Of a stretch of 64,000 bases of DNA, positions 1-9,640 are shown in pieces. Position 1 is the first letter of the stretch; each line of letters opens with the position of its first letter. The notes beneath the pieces were generated by a model. That model was not told where the DNA came from, did no database searches, and saw nothing but the letters and a program-made list of their open reading frames with translations. The stretch is from the NCBI GenBank assembly GCA_963975155.1, contig CAXBFG010000006.1, forward strand, positions 62,001 to 126,000, written 5' to 3'. Origin of the DNA: UBA5109 sp963975155 (lineage in GTDB: Bacteria > Pseudomonadota > Gammaproteobacteria > Pseudomonadales > Pseudohongiellaceae). The translations under genes were made by a program, and so were the position numbers.

Positions 1-489
1 ACTGTCATCCTGTGGCAATACATCTGCAGCCAGCTCAACACCGGTGAGATCATAGATAGCATTGATGTATTCACTGCGATTAAGGCGGTGCAGGCCAACA
101 CGACCAGGATTTGAATTTGTTGCCGCATGCTCATCCAGTGCCCGCTCCAGGCTCGCAATCAATTCCCAGCGGCTTGCTTCATCTGGTTGTGGCTGATTTG
201 GCGGCGGCATGACATTGGTTCTGAGTTTGGTCAGTGCCAGTTCGAAGGTCTCAGCTTCCGGCACCACATCCGCCGGATCAAAGAGCGTGAAATCTATTCC
301 ACCGGAATAATCCTGAAAGTTATGGCAGTCCATGCAGTATCTTTCTATTGTCTGCCAGTTTTCTGTTAGCGCATCCAGCGCAGCGGGACTGCTATCTGCC
401 GCAAACGCGCATGCCGACCAGAGACCCAGGCCCGCACAGACTATTGATTTTTTTAGCATTATGCCGTTCATGACTTTACTAAATAACAT
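1..489 (-). CDS. N-terminus of a secreted DUF1587/DUF1592-type heme protein (partial)
   Basis: The minus-strand frame is open from an ATG at 489 to the left edge (163 codons), so the C-terminal part lies outside the window. The first 30 or so residues form a signal peptide ending near ACAFA. A heme c motif CMDCH follows at about residue 52, then a stretch with MPPP and, near the edge, LHRLNRSEYINAIYDLTGV, which is characteristic of the DUF1587 domain of planctomycete-type cytochrome proteins (normally followed by DUF1592, DUF1588 and DUF1585). Such proteins are exported and presumed redox active; their substrate is unknown. In-frame ATGs at 471 and 459 are alternative starts. Its start overlaps the stop of the upstream MBL-fold gene by 11 bases, suggesting translational coupling. 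Confidence 0.8.
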   Translation of the reverse strand, partial: MLFSKVMNGIMLKKSIVCAGLGLWSACAFAADSSPAALDALTENWQTIERYCMDCHNFQDYSGGIDFTLFDPADVVPEAETFELALTKLRTNVMPPPNQPQPDEASRWELIASLERALDEHAATNSNPGRVGLHRLNRSEYINAIYDLTGVELAADVLPQDDS

Positions 490-1396
490 TAGGAACCGTT
501 CGCTCGGTCACATGGTACCAGGTGCTGCGATAGACCTGCTGCAGGAATAAAGATGGATCACCCCGCTCCGCCCTGTAAGCAGCCATCGGGTCTGCAGCAT
601 GAAATTCATCCAGACTGCGACCATTTTGAAAAGCCGCAACAACAGCATCCCAGGTCTCGGCCAGGAGCGTAAACTGTATTTCCAGTGCTGCGCGATCCTG
701 AACCGGCCCATAAGCAGGAACAATAAGCGTATTTTCTCCGGCCAGTTCAAGCAAAGTCTGAGTTGCATCACGCAGTCCTCGTATCCAGCCCCCGGTCGAA
801 TAATCTATCAGGGGAAAACTGTTAACGGCCAGTAAATCGCTGACCATCAGGATATCAGCCTGCCTGAAATACAGACAGATATCGCCGTCGGTATGTGCTT
901 TAGGCAAATGCTGGTAGGCAAGCGTTTCATTACCAAGTTCGAGTGTGCTGCCCGTATAAAAACCCTGGTTGGCCTGCGCAGCTGAAGGCATCGGCTGGTA
1001 ATGCTTGTCTTCCCATTCCACATAAGGGTCGGCACCTTGCCAGAGGCGGGTATTTTCATGCGCCATGATCCTGCAAGCGTTTCCCAACTCATAGTTGAGG
1101 CCGCAATGTTCAGCGCGCCAGTTGGTGTTAAACATGCTGGTGATGCTCTTACCCGGAGCGAGACTTTGAATCTCCTCTAGCAGGTTGTCGGCATGTGCAG
1201 GCAAGCCGCCATCAATGACCAGCAACTCATCGCCCAGATCGGCAAGCAGCACATTAGCGCCGCCACCTTCAATCAGATGCACACCGCGGGATAATTCAGA
1301 TGAACTTAATCTGCTTTGTGAAAAGGCAGGCAGGCTCTGGCTTAGTGCAATAACACCGGCAAGCGACCCTTTCATCAACTCTCTGCGTTTTATCAT
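479..1396 (-). CDS. Secreted MBL-fold protein with degraded metal site
   Basis: The frame is open from 1453, but the ATG at 1396 is preferred because it gives an N-terminus with a twin-arginine-like signal (KRRELMKGSLAG, then a hydrophobic stretch ending near PAFS), 305 residues in all. The fold is recognisable from the early IDGGLPA strand, the AHTDGD segment (about residues 167-172) and the LIVPAYGPV segment. The usual HxHxDH zinc motif is replaced by NWRAEH (about 92-97), so only the last His is kept, and the late His position is Tyr (PAYGP instead of PGHGP). It may bind one metal or none. It lies upstream of, and overlaps, the heme protein gene, so a shared periplasmic role is possible. 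Substrate unknown. Confidence 0.75.
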   Translation of the reverse strand: MIKRRELMKGSLAGVIALSQSLPAFSQSRLSSSELSRGVHLIEGGGANVLLADLGDELLVIDGGLPAHADNLLEEIQSLAPGKSITSMFNTNWRAEHCGLNYELGNACRIMAHENTRLWQGADPYVEWEDKHYQPMPSAAQANQGFYTGSTLELGNETLAYQHLPKAHTDGDICLYFRQADILMVSDLLAVNSFPLIDYSTGGWIRGLRDATQTLLELAGENTLIVPAYGPVQDRAALEIQFTLLAETWDAVVAAFQNGRSLDEFHAADPMAAYRAERGDPSLFLQQVYRSTWYHVTERTVPNVI

Positions 1397-1530
1397 GTTT
1401 TTCAATGAGTTATTTTTGTAGAGATGATAATTCTGATTTGCCCAGAAAGCCACTTTTTAGAATACGGGCTAGTGCTTCAGTTTGAAATTTATTATGTCTC
1501 AGCTTGAAAAGGATGTTTAAGCTGATCTGC

Positions 1531-2085
1531 TTAATGTACCTGCCAGAAACGTATCACAACGCCATTAGGATAGCGCTCCCCTGTCGCAACAAAGATGGAT
1601 TTCATTAACCACTCGAGTTCCGGCGCACTCGCTTCAAACCTGGGTATGGCGCGAAAATAAATCTGCGACTGATCGACAACTTCGCCGGCATTGAGCCGGC
1701 TGATGATCTCCGGTGGCGCATGTCTGATGCCGATATTTGATACGTAAATTAGGTCGCCGTCTTCGGTTTCCAGTGTGTAGCGGGCATCAATGTCGGTAAA
1801 ACCGTCGGCACGGATAATTTGCCAGTCGGCTCCACCTGGCACAACTCTGCCTTTAATGCCTGAGCCTTCAAAACTGCCACCCAGAATATCAACGATACGT
1901 CGTGTCCCGTTTGGCAAGACACCTATAACGGTAGGGTCAGCCACTTCGACCAGCACCTCGAAGGCAAAGCTCAGTTCCGGTGGTGATGGTGGCTGCTGTG
2001 CAAAGCCCTTGAAACTCAAACTAAGTATCAATAAGCAGATGCTGATGCTTGAAATTTTTCTGAAAGGCAGTTTTTGTAGTGTCAT
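1531..2085 (-). CDS. DUF3237 family exported protein
   Basis: The open frame begins at 2181, but the ATG at 2085 follows an AAGGG ribosome-binding site and starts a clean signal peptide (Lys-rich start, hydrophobic core, cleavage near GFAQQ), giving 184 residues. The mature part reads as a DUF3237 domain: a strand with FEVLVEVADPTVIG, a GGSFEGSGIKGRVVPGGADW segment, and a C-terminal IYFRAIPRFEASAPELEWL segment. DUF3237 is a small beta-barrel-like family of unknown function often found in catabolic gene neighbourhoods. It starts 46 bases after the stop of the lipase-like gene and is probably cotranscribed with it. Confidence 0.8.
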   Translation of the reverse strand: MTLQKLPFRKISSISICLLILSLSFKGFAQQPPSPPELSFAFEVLVEVADPTVIGVLPNGTRRIVDILGGSFEGSGIKGRVVPGGADWQIIRADGFTDIDARYTLETEDGDLIYVSNIGIRHAPPEIISRLNAGEVVDQSQIYFRAIPRFEASAPELEWLMKSIFVATGERYPNGVVIRFWQVH

Positions 2086-2131
2086 TTTACTTTTCCCTTG
2101 TCTTATTTTCGCAAAGTTTTTGGGGATTTTA

Positions 2132-3316
2132 TTAGTCGCAAACATTATTTTGCACAGCCCGACCCGCAAATCGCTCATCAAACCAGTCAGCTACCAATGC
2201 GCCACCAGGATAGAACACACCAAAATGATCTGCCCCTGCCATTTCAATATACTGAACCTGGCTATTTTGTTCACAAAGATCATCGACCACCTCTCTGCTC
2301 AGTTCAACCGGCACATCTACATCCTCGACGCCCTGAACAATCAGGAACGGTATATTCTCGTCTATGGGTAAAAATTCATCGTTTTCTTCTAACCACGCCC
2401 GCCAGGCTGTGCCGGATTCAAGTGCTTCCGGTTTGGCATAGGGTTCAGTTAACTGCGCGGCCGCCTCAAATATTTCATAACAACCCCAGGACTGGGCCGT
2501 CAGCATGGATAATCCGGTTTCTGTCAAAATATCACTTAAGCGCAGTTCCGGGTGACCAACCTGCAGGCCAGCCATACGCATTATGAAATAACCGTTATTG
2601 ACAGGAATGCCGAGATCATAAAAGGATAAATCCACATGTCTTGACGCCGGCGCCAAAGGCACGGCCCCTACCAGATTAAACTCCGGTGCATAGTCCTCGA
2701 CGATATGTGCAGCCCACAGCGCAGTCTGTCCGCCCTGCGAAAATCCATAGATTCCGACATCAACACCGGCTCGTGCAGCAGGCAAAGACCTGGCCGCGCG
2801 GGCTATATCAAAGGAGGCTTTGGCCTGTAATTCTCCCTGCAAATAGGCCGTTGGGCCGGGTGTGCCGGAGCCCTGGTAATCACTCATAACCACAACATAA
2901 CCTCGCGCCAGCAGCACCTCTATACTCGGCACCCTGGAAGATCGCCCATCCAGCCTGAATAATTCATTTCTGGACGGAGCACAGGAATCCTGGGTGCCGG
3001 TAGTTCCTGTAGCCCAGATCATCATTTTCCGTTCGGTAAGTGCCGGTCGTCGTGGCACATATATTTCACCGGAAACAAATTCCCGCTCGCCGTTTGCACC
3101 TTCACTGACATAAATAACATTCCAGCCTCTTGCCGATGGTGGGGCATCGCTACGCTCATGCATCCAGTAGATATCTCCCCTCTGCATGGCATCGGGAACA
3201 CTGCGCGGAAGGGAATCCCAGAAAGCGCTACCTGAGGGACCCTCTGCAATGGCTTGGGCCTGAGCCTGTCCGACAAAAACAAACACCAGGATGATCATCG
3301 AAACTATTATTCGCAT
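2132..3316 (-). CDS. Secreted lipase-like alpha/beta hydrolase
   Basis: 394 residues starting with a signal peptide (hydrophobic stretch, cleavage near AQAQA). The alpha/beta hydrolase fold is shown by the nucleophile elbow GFSQGG (Ser about 193), an acid in the QGVEDVDVP segment (Asp 332 or 334) and the catalytic His in GADHFG (about 364). Length and layout resemble the secretory lipase family, which hydrolyses esters outside the cytoplasm. A GTTGTQDSCAPS segment before the elbow probably shapes the oxyanion region. It is the first gene of a probable two-gene unit with the DUF3237 protein; esters of some small organic acid are plausible substrates, but nothing in the sequence fixes this. Confidence 0.82.
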   Translation of the reverse strand: MRIIVSMIILVFVFVGQAQAQAIAEGPSGSAFWDSLPRSVPDAMQRGDIYWMHERSDAPPSARGWNVIYVSEGANGEREFVSGEIYVPRRPALTERKMMIWATGTTGTQDSCAPSRNELFRLDGRSSRVPSIEVLLARGYVVVMSDYQGSGTPGPTAYLQGELQAKASFDIARAARSLPAARAGVDVGIYGFSQGGQTALWAAHIVEDYAPEFNLVGAVPLAPASRHVDLSFYDLGIPVNNGYFIMRMAGLQVGHPELRLSDILTETGLSMLTAQSWGCYEIFEAAAQLTEPYAKPEALESGTAWRAWLEENDEFLPIDENIPFLIVQGVEDVDVPVELSREVVDDLCEQNSQVQYIEMAGADHFGVFYPGGALVADWFDERFAGRAVQNNVCD

Positions 3317-3454
3317 AGTGAATTACCTTTTTGTATTGAATATCGAATTAATGTGTTAACAGCTTAAGCATTATTTGCCTAAGACTCCAATACTTAATCC
3401 AGGGGGTTAACTGTATTTAAGCAGGCTAGAAAGTAACCTGCTTCGGACTGAATC

Positions 3455-5704
3455 TCAATAACGAAAGGTATAACTGAACTTCATGGATATATCTGAATTT
3501 GTCGTCGTGAAGTTGTTGTCCTTATCGATATCCTGGGCGCCGTAATTAAATACCAGAAAGGCCTGCTGGCCTGATGCAGGCACCCAGTTCAAACGACTGT
3601 TAAAACCCATATTCTCCGATACATTGTCATACTGCAAAAAGTTGGACCAGGACCAGCGTGAATTAAAAGCCAGGTTCGCATTTATGCTGGTCAAACGCAC
3701 CTTGAAATCCCCGCCGGGCAGCTTGATGGAATTTTCACTGAAACTTAATCCCAGTTCATATTGGCGGGTCGGTCGCCAGGTTGAGTTAAAACCCAGTTGC
3801 ACGCGGTCACCGTTATAATACTCACCTAGCTGAATGTTAAGACTGCCGGAAAGTGGACGCTGAGTGGCAAAATTAGGAAAAAGCAACCATTCGTAAAACT
3901 CATATTCTCCAGCCGGTATAACAACCGAACGGCTGCCATCCGAGGCCCTGAAGATGGTGAAATCATTTAACAGCACTTCACGCTTTCTTGATATCTTAGT
4001 AAACAGTTTGTCATTAGTCTGGTTGAATAAAGCAATTCTGATCGCTAAATCTTCTGAACTTAATTGCCCGCTGGAAAGCAGATTCGCCCTGTATCCTTCG
4101 GCAGTTACGTAAATATTTCGCAAGTAACTGCCACTCTCCAGACGATGCATATAGCCGCCGTTTACGGCAAGATCCTCGATGCCTGTGCGACTGACAAAGC
4201 CGACCGCCGGATCAAAATTCTGTTCCACCCGACTATAAACTGCCGCACCCTGCCAACCTGTGCTGTTTGGTGAACTCAGACTAAAACTATAGGCCAGGTC
4301 ATCGCCCTGTTTGCCTTCTGTATCGGTTTTCTGAACCCAGGCATTGGCTTCGACGGTCTTATTATTGGGAAGCCGGGAATTTCGATAGCGAAAATCAGCA
4401 CCGAACAGGTTACTGTCCAGATTGGACTGGGAGTCGCCATCCGTCATTATGATGCCCAGCTGCGATTCCGATAGCACATTTCTGACGGCACGACCGACAA
4501 AAATTTCGCTCGCCTCGACGCCATTTAAAACATCTTCATCCTGCGAGATCAGCAATGAACCCACGGTAAAATTACCGACTCTACCGCTTAATTTACCGCC
4601 GACTGCAAGATCTACCGGGGCACCACTGCCACTCAAACCAATCTGGCGTGAGAAAAAAGGTCTGGCGTTTTGTTGAATTGAACCCGTTATTGAGGAATTA
4701 CCAGTACCATCTCGATTACTAAAACCATAAGTGCCGATCTGGCCAAATTCAAAAATATCAGAATCACGTAAAAAGAAATCCCTTTTTTCCGGAAAAAACA
4801 GCGAAAATCGCGTCAGGTTTACTTGTCGGTTATCAACCTCGGTAGCCGAAAAATCTGTATTAATGGTCAGCGAGGCATTGAGGGCCGATGTCACCTTGTA
4901 AAAAATATCCACAGATGGCTCGAAATTTTCTTCTACGCCCGCCCTTGCTCCATTACCGTAAACATGCTCTCTTCTTAATGTAAGACTCGGCACAACATCC
5001 AGACCCATGCCTTGTCTTATGCCTGTCATCCCTTGTGCTATTCCCGTATCGCCTGCATTAAACTGGCGGTCACGCGAATACCAGGCAATTCTTTCACCGT
5101 TACGCTGAATATTGCGAATAAAATTGATACCCCAATCTGAATTTTCGGGATCGAAAGAAAGGGTCTGGAAAGGAATGCGAATTTCGGTGGTCCAGCCATT
5201 TTCATCAAAGGCGCTTTCTCCCTGCCAGATACCCTGCCAGTCTGCCTGCATATCTGTCGGACTCTTGAAGATCGCATCCCAGCGCACACCATTGGCATTG
5301 GTGGCAAAGCGATAACCGCTGCGCCTGTCTCTATAGGTATCAAGTTGCACCATAAACCAGTCATCAGCGGATAAATTGGCATCATATTGTTTAAGAATAT
5401 TTGCCGTGATACCTCCCGGCTGCTCTTCCAGCAGCCGGGCAGCCACATAAACAGCGTCTTCGGTATAAAAAATACGAATCTCTGTTTGCTGGCTGGGATC
5501 GGTATATTCGAACGGCAGCATCTGGTGAAGATCAGTAATGACTGCTGCCTGGTCCCAGACTGCCTCATCAACCACCCCATCAATTACCGGCTCTTCAGCC
5601 AGCCTGATCATCTCAAAGCGCTTTGAATCAAGATAAGCAGTTTGCTGAGCCCAGGCTTGTAATGGCAGGCACAGAAGCAAACAGTAAAGGACGAGTTTAT
5701 TCAT
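3455..5704 (-). CDS. DUF5916 outer-membrane protein with CBM9-like domain
   Basis: 749 residues with an N-terminal signal peptide (cleavage near WAQQ). Residues 30-220 resemble the carbohydrate-binding family 9-like domain that precedes DUF5916: DGVVDEAVWDQA, then IFYTEDAVYVAARL and GYRFATNANGVRWDAIF. The rest is rich in alternating strands typical of a beta-barrel (for example FSLFFPEKRDFFLRD) and ends in FSYTFRY, with a terminal aromatic residue as in barrel proteins inserted by BamA. Members are thought to act at the outer membrane, but no substrate is known. It has its own flanking gaps and is likely monocistronic. Confidence 0.85.
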   Translation of the reverse strand: MNKLVLYCLLLCLPLQAWAQQTAYLDSKRFEMIRLAEEPVIDGVVDEAVWDQAAVITDLHQMLPFEYTDPSQQTEIRIFYTEDAVYVAARLLEEQPGGITANILKQYDANLSADDWFMVQLDTYRDRRSGYRFATNANGVRWDAIFKSPTDMQADWQGIWQGESAFDENGWTTEIRIPFQTLSFDPENSDWGINFIRNIQRNGERIAWYSRDRQFNAGDTGIAQGMTGIRQGMGLDVVPSLTLRREHVYGNGARAGVEENFEPSVDIFYKVTSALNASLTINTDFSATEVDNRQVNLTRFSLFFPEKRDFFLRDSDIFEFGQIGTYGFSNRDGTGNSSITGSIQQNARPFFSRQIGLSGSGAPVDLAVGGKLSGRVGNFTVGSLLISQDEDVLNGVEASEIFVGRAVRNVLSESQLGIIMTDGDSQSNLDSNLFGADFRYRNSRLPNNKTVEANAWVQKTDTEGKQGDDLAYSFSLSSPNSTGWQGAAVYSRVEQNFDPAVGFVSRTGIEDLAVNGGYMHRLESGSYLRNIYVTAEGYRANLLSSGQLSSEDLAIRIALFNQTNDKLFTKISRKREVLLNDFTIFRASDGSRSVVIPAGEYEFYEWLLFPNFATQRPLSGSLNIQLGEYYNGDRVQLGFNSTWRPTRQYELGLSFSENSIKLPGGDFKVRLTSINANLAFNSRWSWSNFLQYDNVSENMGFNSRLNWVPASGQQAFLVFNYGAQDIDKDNNFTTTNSDISMKFSYTFRY

Positions 5705-6138
5705 AAATACAGTTCTACGAGTGAGAGACCAATGAAAACAATAGAATAGTCAAAGATTCGCCGGAATAATTCAAGCCGCTAAGTGTAAAGTAAAGTTCTT
5801 AATTAACAATAAAACACTGTGATATTTCCATATTCTTTACATACTTAACAGCTGTTTAACTGATTCCGCGTAAACCCGACTCTATATGACAAAGCGGACG
5901 GATAATATTGGCCTACTGAAATGCCCATCAAGAGAAACAGCCCTTATTTACAGGGAGAATTTCTTACAGATTCAGACCAGACATGGATAAAGATAAAAAA
6001 AATATTCTTAACGAAATTTAATCTACTTTAGCAATATTTTGCAGCATAATTTTTAATTAGCCCTCAGCATAGGCCTGGGCAAATTTCTGAAAAGGATTCG
6101 ATTCCGCATGCATCATCCAGTTATAGTTTTATTACCAA
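5705..6138. other. Intergenic region without recognised gene
   Basis: AT-rich, 434 bases between nhaA and the DUF5916 gene. Both neighbours are on the minus strand, so its left part should hold the DUF5916 promoter. A 19-codon frame just beyond the nhaA stop (about 6060-6119, minus) looks faintly protein-like but is too short to call. No hairpin terminator was seen. Confidence 0.5.
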
Positions 6139-7494
6139 TTAATGCGTTTCAGTATCTTTCTCATTCCTTGAAATAAACCATAAAATCATTAGCCCCATAA
6201 ACGCCGCTATTATTGAAGCCACAATAATGGCTGTTTTAGCAAGTTGCAGGTAGGCCGGCTGAGCATCAAAACCAAGTGTGGATATAAACGTCGACATCGT
6301 AAAGCCAATGCCTGTGATAAATGAAGCGCCCAGGACATATTTGAAATTCAAACCCTCTGGCAACTCCCCTATCTTAAAGTGTAAGGCTATCCAGCATGCA
6401 CCTGAAACACCAAGGACTTTACCGAAAATGAGTCCGCCCAATATCCCCATGCCTATCGGACTCTTTACGCTTTCAGCAAGCGTATCCAGACTTAACGGTA
6501 AACCAGCGTTGAGCAATGCAAATAATGGCAGGACCAGTAATGATATTGGCAGATCCAATGCATCTTCCCAGCGTCGAAGTGGCACACTGGCAGATTCGGA
6601 ATAATCACGTACAGCGACTAGTTTTTTATGATGCTGGCGGCTGCCAAGTGGATCAATAGCTTCATCACTTTTCTGTATTTCATCTATTTTTTCTTTCGCT
6701 TTCGCCAACATTTTCATTGCAGATTTTTTGGGACTGGCAGGAACAGTCATGGCAATCAGAATACCTGCAAAAGTTGGATGAACACCTGATTGATACATTA
6801 ACCAGCTTGCCGGAATGCCGATAATTATATAAACCAGGGGGTGCTGTATATTTGCATAGTTAGCCAGCCCAAGACTCATAATCAGAACAAGTGAAAACAT
6901 TAAATAAAATAAATTTATTTCCTGCGTATAAAAAAAAGCAATAACCAGAATTGCACCAATATCATCGACAATTGCCAGGCCCACAACAAATGCAAATAAA
7001 CTGGCAGGCAGTCGCTTTTTCATTAAGGCTAGTGCACCTAGTGCAAATGCGGCATCGGTTGCCATTGGAATTCCCCAGCCCATTTTTGAATCCAGCGACC
7101 AGTTAATCACCAGATAAATTGCGGCCGGACAAAGCATGCCGCCTAGTGCGCATAGAATCAGCATATATCTGCTTGCAGGCTTTGCTAAATCTCCACTCAG
7201 TAATTCCCGTTTTATTTCCAGACCTATGAGGAAGAAAAACAACACCATCAGGCCGTCATTAACAATGTGCTTCAATGAGGCTTCTAGTTTGATTTCTTCA
7301 AAAAAAATACCCAGATGCGTGGCTAAAAGATTCTGATAAAAAGAGGAATAGGCTGAGTTTGCCCACCAAAGCGCCGCTATAGCCGCTACCAGCATAAATA
7401 TGCTGCTGCTAGTCTGCGCACGGATAAATTTGGAAAATGGCGCCTGAATATTTTCCAGGCCACGCTGTAACGGATTATTGGAACTATCGACCAT
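6139..7494 (-). CDS. nhaA: Na+/H+ antiporter NhaA
   Basis: 451 residues, an inner-membrane antiporter that exchanges internal Na+ for external H+. Family marks include GLMVLFFFLIGLEIKRELL, the MATDAAFALGAL helix and the GLAIVDDIGAIL helix, whose Asp pair carries the ions in NhaA. It is longer than the usual 380-400 residues because of a charged cytoplasmic insertion (roughly residues 255-305, KMLAKAKEKIDEIQ onward) between two helices, and a slightly longer N-terminus. It continues in FISTLGFD and ends with a final hydrophobic helix. It is flanked by gaps and probably transcribed alone. Sodium-dependent life, for example in seawater, would fit. Confidence 0.95.
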   Translation of the reverse strand: MVDSSNNPLQRGLENIQAPFSKFIRAQTSSSIFMLVAAIAALWWANSAYSSFYQNLLATHLGIFFEEIKLEASLKHIVNDGLMVLFFFLIGLEIKRELLSGDLAKPASRYMLILCALGGMLCPAAIYLVINWSLDSKMGWGIPMATDAAFALGALALMKKRLPASLFAFVVGLAIVDDIGAILVIAFFYTQEINLFYLMFSLVLIMSLGLANYANIQHPLVYIIIGIPASWLMYQSGVHPTFAGILIAMTVPASPKKSAMKMLAKAKEKIDEIQKSDEAIDPLGSRQHHKKLVAVRDYSESASVPLRRWEDALDLPISLLVLPLFALLNAGLPLSLDTLAESVKSPIGMGILGGLIFGKVLGVSGACWIALHFKIGELPEGLNFKYVLGASFITGIGFTMSTFISTLGFDAQPAYLQLAKTAIIVASIIAAFMGLMILWFISRNEKDTETH

Positions 7495-7604
7495 CCTGGT
7501 TTTATATATTTTTAAAAACTTAATCTCAAGCCAACGATGGAATCTCTGATAAATATATAAGAAGCAGACTGAGTCCTAAACAGGCTTATAGTTATTATGT
7601 TTGT

Positions 7605-9218
7605 TCAAAACACATATGCATACAGCATGGTTAATAAGCCTATAACAACAGCCAGAAACACACTATGTTTAAAGGTAAAACGGAATAACTTACCTTCTTC
7701 GGAGCGCGACATACCCGTCGCAGCCACCGCAACTGCCAGACTTTGCAGGCTGATCATTTTGCCCATCACCCCTCCCGCTGAATTGGCCGAGGCCATCAAC
7801 ACCGGATCAAGGCCAAGTGAGTTTGCAGTGATTACCTGCAGATTACCAAACAGTGCATTGGCTGAAGTATCGCTTCCGGTCAGGAATACGCCGAGCCATC
7901 CCAGCAAGGCACTGAAAAACGGAAACAAGGTACCAGTTGCTGCAAAGGCCAGCCCCAGCGTTACAGTTGCACCACTGTAATTCATCAGAAATGCCAGCCC
8001 CAGTACAGACGCGATGGTGAGCAGACTAAAAGCGAGTTGCCTGAATACTGATGCGAGTAAAATAAAGTAATCCCTAACGGACATTCTGAATATCAGCGCT
8101 GCTGCTACTGTCGCAAATCCGCAGGCAGACCCCCCTGCGGAAATCCAGTTAAGGGTGTAGTTGGCAGCATAAGGCGTTGGATTGGCAACTACCGGCGCTG
8201 ACTGGATAATCTGGTTATGCAAACCAGGCCATTGAATGACTACAGTGGCGCTATTCAGCAGTTCACTAATCACACCACTGCCCCACAACAAGACAAAGAA
8301 AACCAGAAACAGATAGGGAGACCAGGCCAGCAACGTACGCCCAAAGCCATGCGAACTGATGATCATTGTCGTTTGCTGCGTTTCTCCAGCCCAGACAAAA
8401 TTATCAGAAGGTTGCCAAAGCTTAAGCAGAATAACCAGACCTGCGATGGCCGAGAGCGATGCCGCAATGTCGACCAGTTCCACACCAACGTAATTAGACA
8501 TAAAAAACTGCATACCAGCAAAACTGATACCACAAACCAGTGCAGCAGGCAGGACGCCTCTCAGTCCCTTCCAGCCTCCCATCACCAACACCAGATAAGC
8601 AGGAATAAATAATGCCACCGGAGCACACAAGCGCCCTACCCAGGCACTTAATTCCATATCAGGTATACCCGTTATCCCCGCCAGAGTTATGACGGGTATA
8701 CCGATCGAGCCAAAGGCAACTGGTGCGGTATTGGCAAGCAGACAAATAGCCGCAGCAAAAAACGGTGAAAAACCCAGCCCTGTTAACATGGCAGCAGCTA
8801 CTGCAACCGGCGTTCCAAACCCTGCAGCCCCTTCTATAAAGGCACCCAGGGCAAAGGCGATCAACATCGCCTGAATTCTGCGGTCAGTAGTCAGGCCACC
8901 GATAGAATCCTTGATGATCGCAAAATTACCGGTATCCACTGTGATTCGGTAAAGCGTTACTGCCCAGAATACTATCCAGCCTATGGGGAAAAGGCCAAAA
9001 GCGGCTCCCATGCTGACCGAACTGACTATCTGGGGCAAAGGCATGCCATATACAATAATTGACATCAGAATTGCCGCCATCAGTCCTGAGAGTCCGGCCA
9101 CCCAGGACGGTTTACGTAAAACACCGATGAGTATCAGCAACACAAAAATCGGTACGGCCGCTGCGAATGCTGACAAGAACAGACTATCCCCAAGTGGTAT
9201 ATATTCCTGCTCCCACAT
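7605..9218 (-). CDS. lldP: L-lactate/glycolate permease family transporter
   Basis: 537 residues, almost entirely hydrophobic, matching the LctP/LldP family of H+-coupled lactate and glycolate permeases in length and motifs: an early GLFPIGWIVFWAVTLYR helix, GAFIEGAAGFGTPVAVAAAM, and a late GSDTSANALFGNLQ segment with LMASANSAGGVMGKMISLQS. It should import lactate, glycolate or a related 2-hydroxyacid across the inner membrane. It lies divergent to a 2-hydroxyacid dehydrogenase and near an FMN-dependent hydroxyacid oxidase, which supports the substrate class. Exact substrate is inference from family and context. Confidence 0.9.
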   Translation of the reverse strand: MWEQEYIPLGDSLFLSAFAAAVPIFVLLILIGVLRKPSWVAGLSGLMAAILMSIIVYGMPLPQIVSSVSMGAAFGLFPIGWIVFWAVTLYRITVDTGNFAIIKDSIGGLTTDRRIQAMLIAFALGAFIEGAAGFGTPVAVAAAMLTGLGFSPFFAAAICLLANTAPVAFGSIGIPVITLAGITGIPDMELSAWVGRLCAPVALFIPAYLVLVMGGWKGLRGVLPAALVCGISFAGMQFFMSNYVGVELVDIAASLSAIAGLVILLKLWQPSDNFVWAGETQQTTMIISSHGFGRTLLAWSPYLFLVFFVLLWGSGVISELLNSATVVIQWPGLHNQIIQSAPVVANPTPYAANYTLNWISAGGSACGFATVAAALIFRMSVRDYFILLASVFRQLAFSLLTIASVLGLAFLMNYSGATVTLGLAFAATGTLFPFFSALLGWLGVFLTGSDTSANALFGNLQVITANSLGLDPVLMASANSAGGVMGKMISLQSLAVAVAATGMSRSEEGKLFRFTFKHSVFLAVVIGLLTMLYAYVF

Positions 9219-9640
9219 ACAGCGGCTCCTTTATTTTTTTTATTATTTGTTGTGTTATTTTCTGATTATTTTTAAAAAAATTAATAGCCGTTAGTAATCA
9301 GACTGATTGAAGCTATAAGTTTATCGATGAAATATCCAGAGCTAATCTGCAATTAATTTTCGGATACATAATTTCGGCTCCCGGTTCACCAAACATCATA
9401 ATCGTAAAAAACTTGCTGGGCTTTCCTCCCGGAACCACCATGACATTTTCCTTTTTATCTGTGGGAGGCTTTTTTAAACATAAACCAATAGATTCCTGAA
9501 GGCAATTTGACTGATTATAAATGCTGCCCCTTACAAACAGATATAAATAGAAAATAGAGCTTATCCAGGAAGTAGATATTCCTATCCACTCCTTTTAGCT
9601 GTACATTTCCCCCATATGAAAAGTAAAGTCGGAGACCATT
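9219..9640. other. Divergent intergenic region of permease and dehydrogenase
   Basis: 422 bases between the permease (minus) and the dehydrogenase (plus), so promoters for both should lie here. It holds the aminotransferase relic at 9361-9469 and otherwise AT-rich sequence. GGAG at 9631-9634 is the ribosome-binding site for the TTG start at 9641. Confidence 0.5.
9361..9469 (-). pseudogene. Relic of a class I/II PLP aminotransferase
   Basis: In the minus-strand frame this intergenic stretch reads PTDKKENVMVVPGGKP followed by FFTIMMFGEPGAEIMYP. This resembles the segment of class I/II aminotransferases around ENVVVTPGGKP...EGDEVIYPNPGFP, but the match stops abruptly after YP and the frame soon ends. 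No full aminotransferase surrounds it, so it looks like a roughly 36-residue remnant of a deleted gene. The call rests on reading by eye; a protein search with the translated segment would confirm or refute it. Confidence 0.6.

Noticed and set aside
1790..2371. 193-codon plus-strand frame over the DUF3237 and lipase genes
   Set aside because: It is antisense to two well-supported genes and its translation shows no domain or export signal; it is a shadow frame.
6060..6119. 19-codon minus-strand frame after nhaA
   Set aside because: Composition looks protein-like, but it is too short and lacks a ribosome-binding site or recognisable family.
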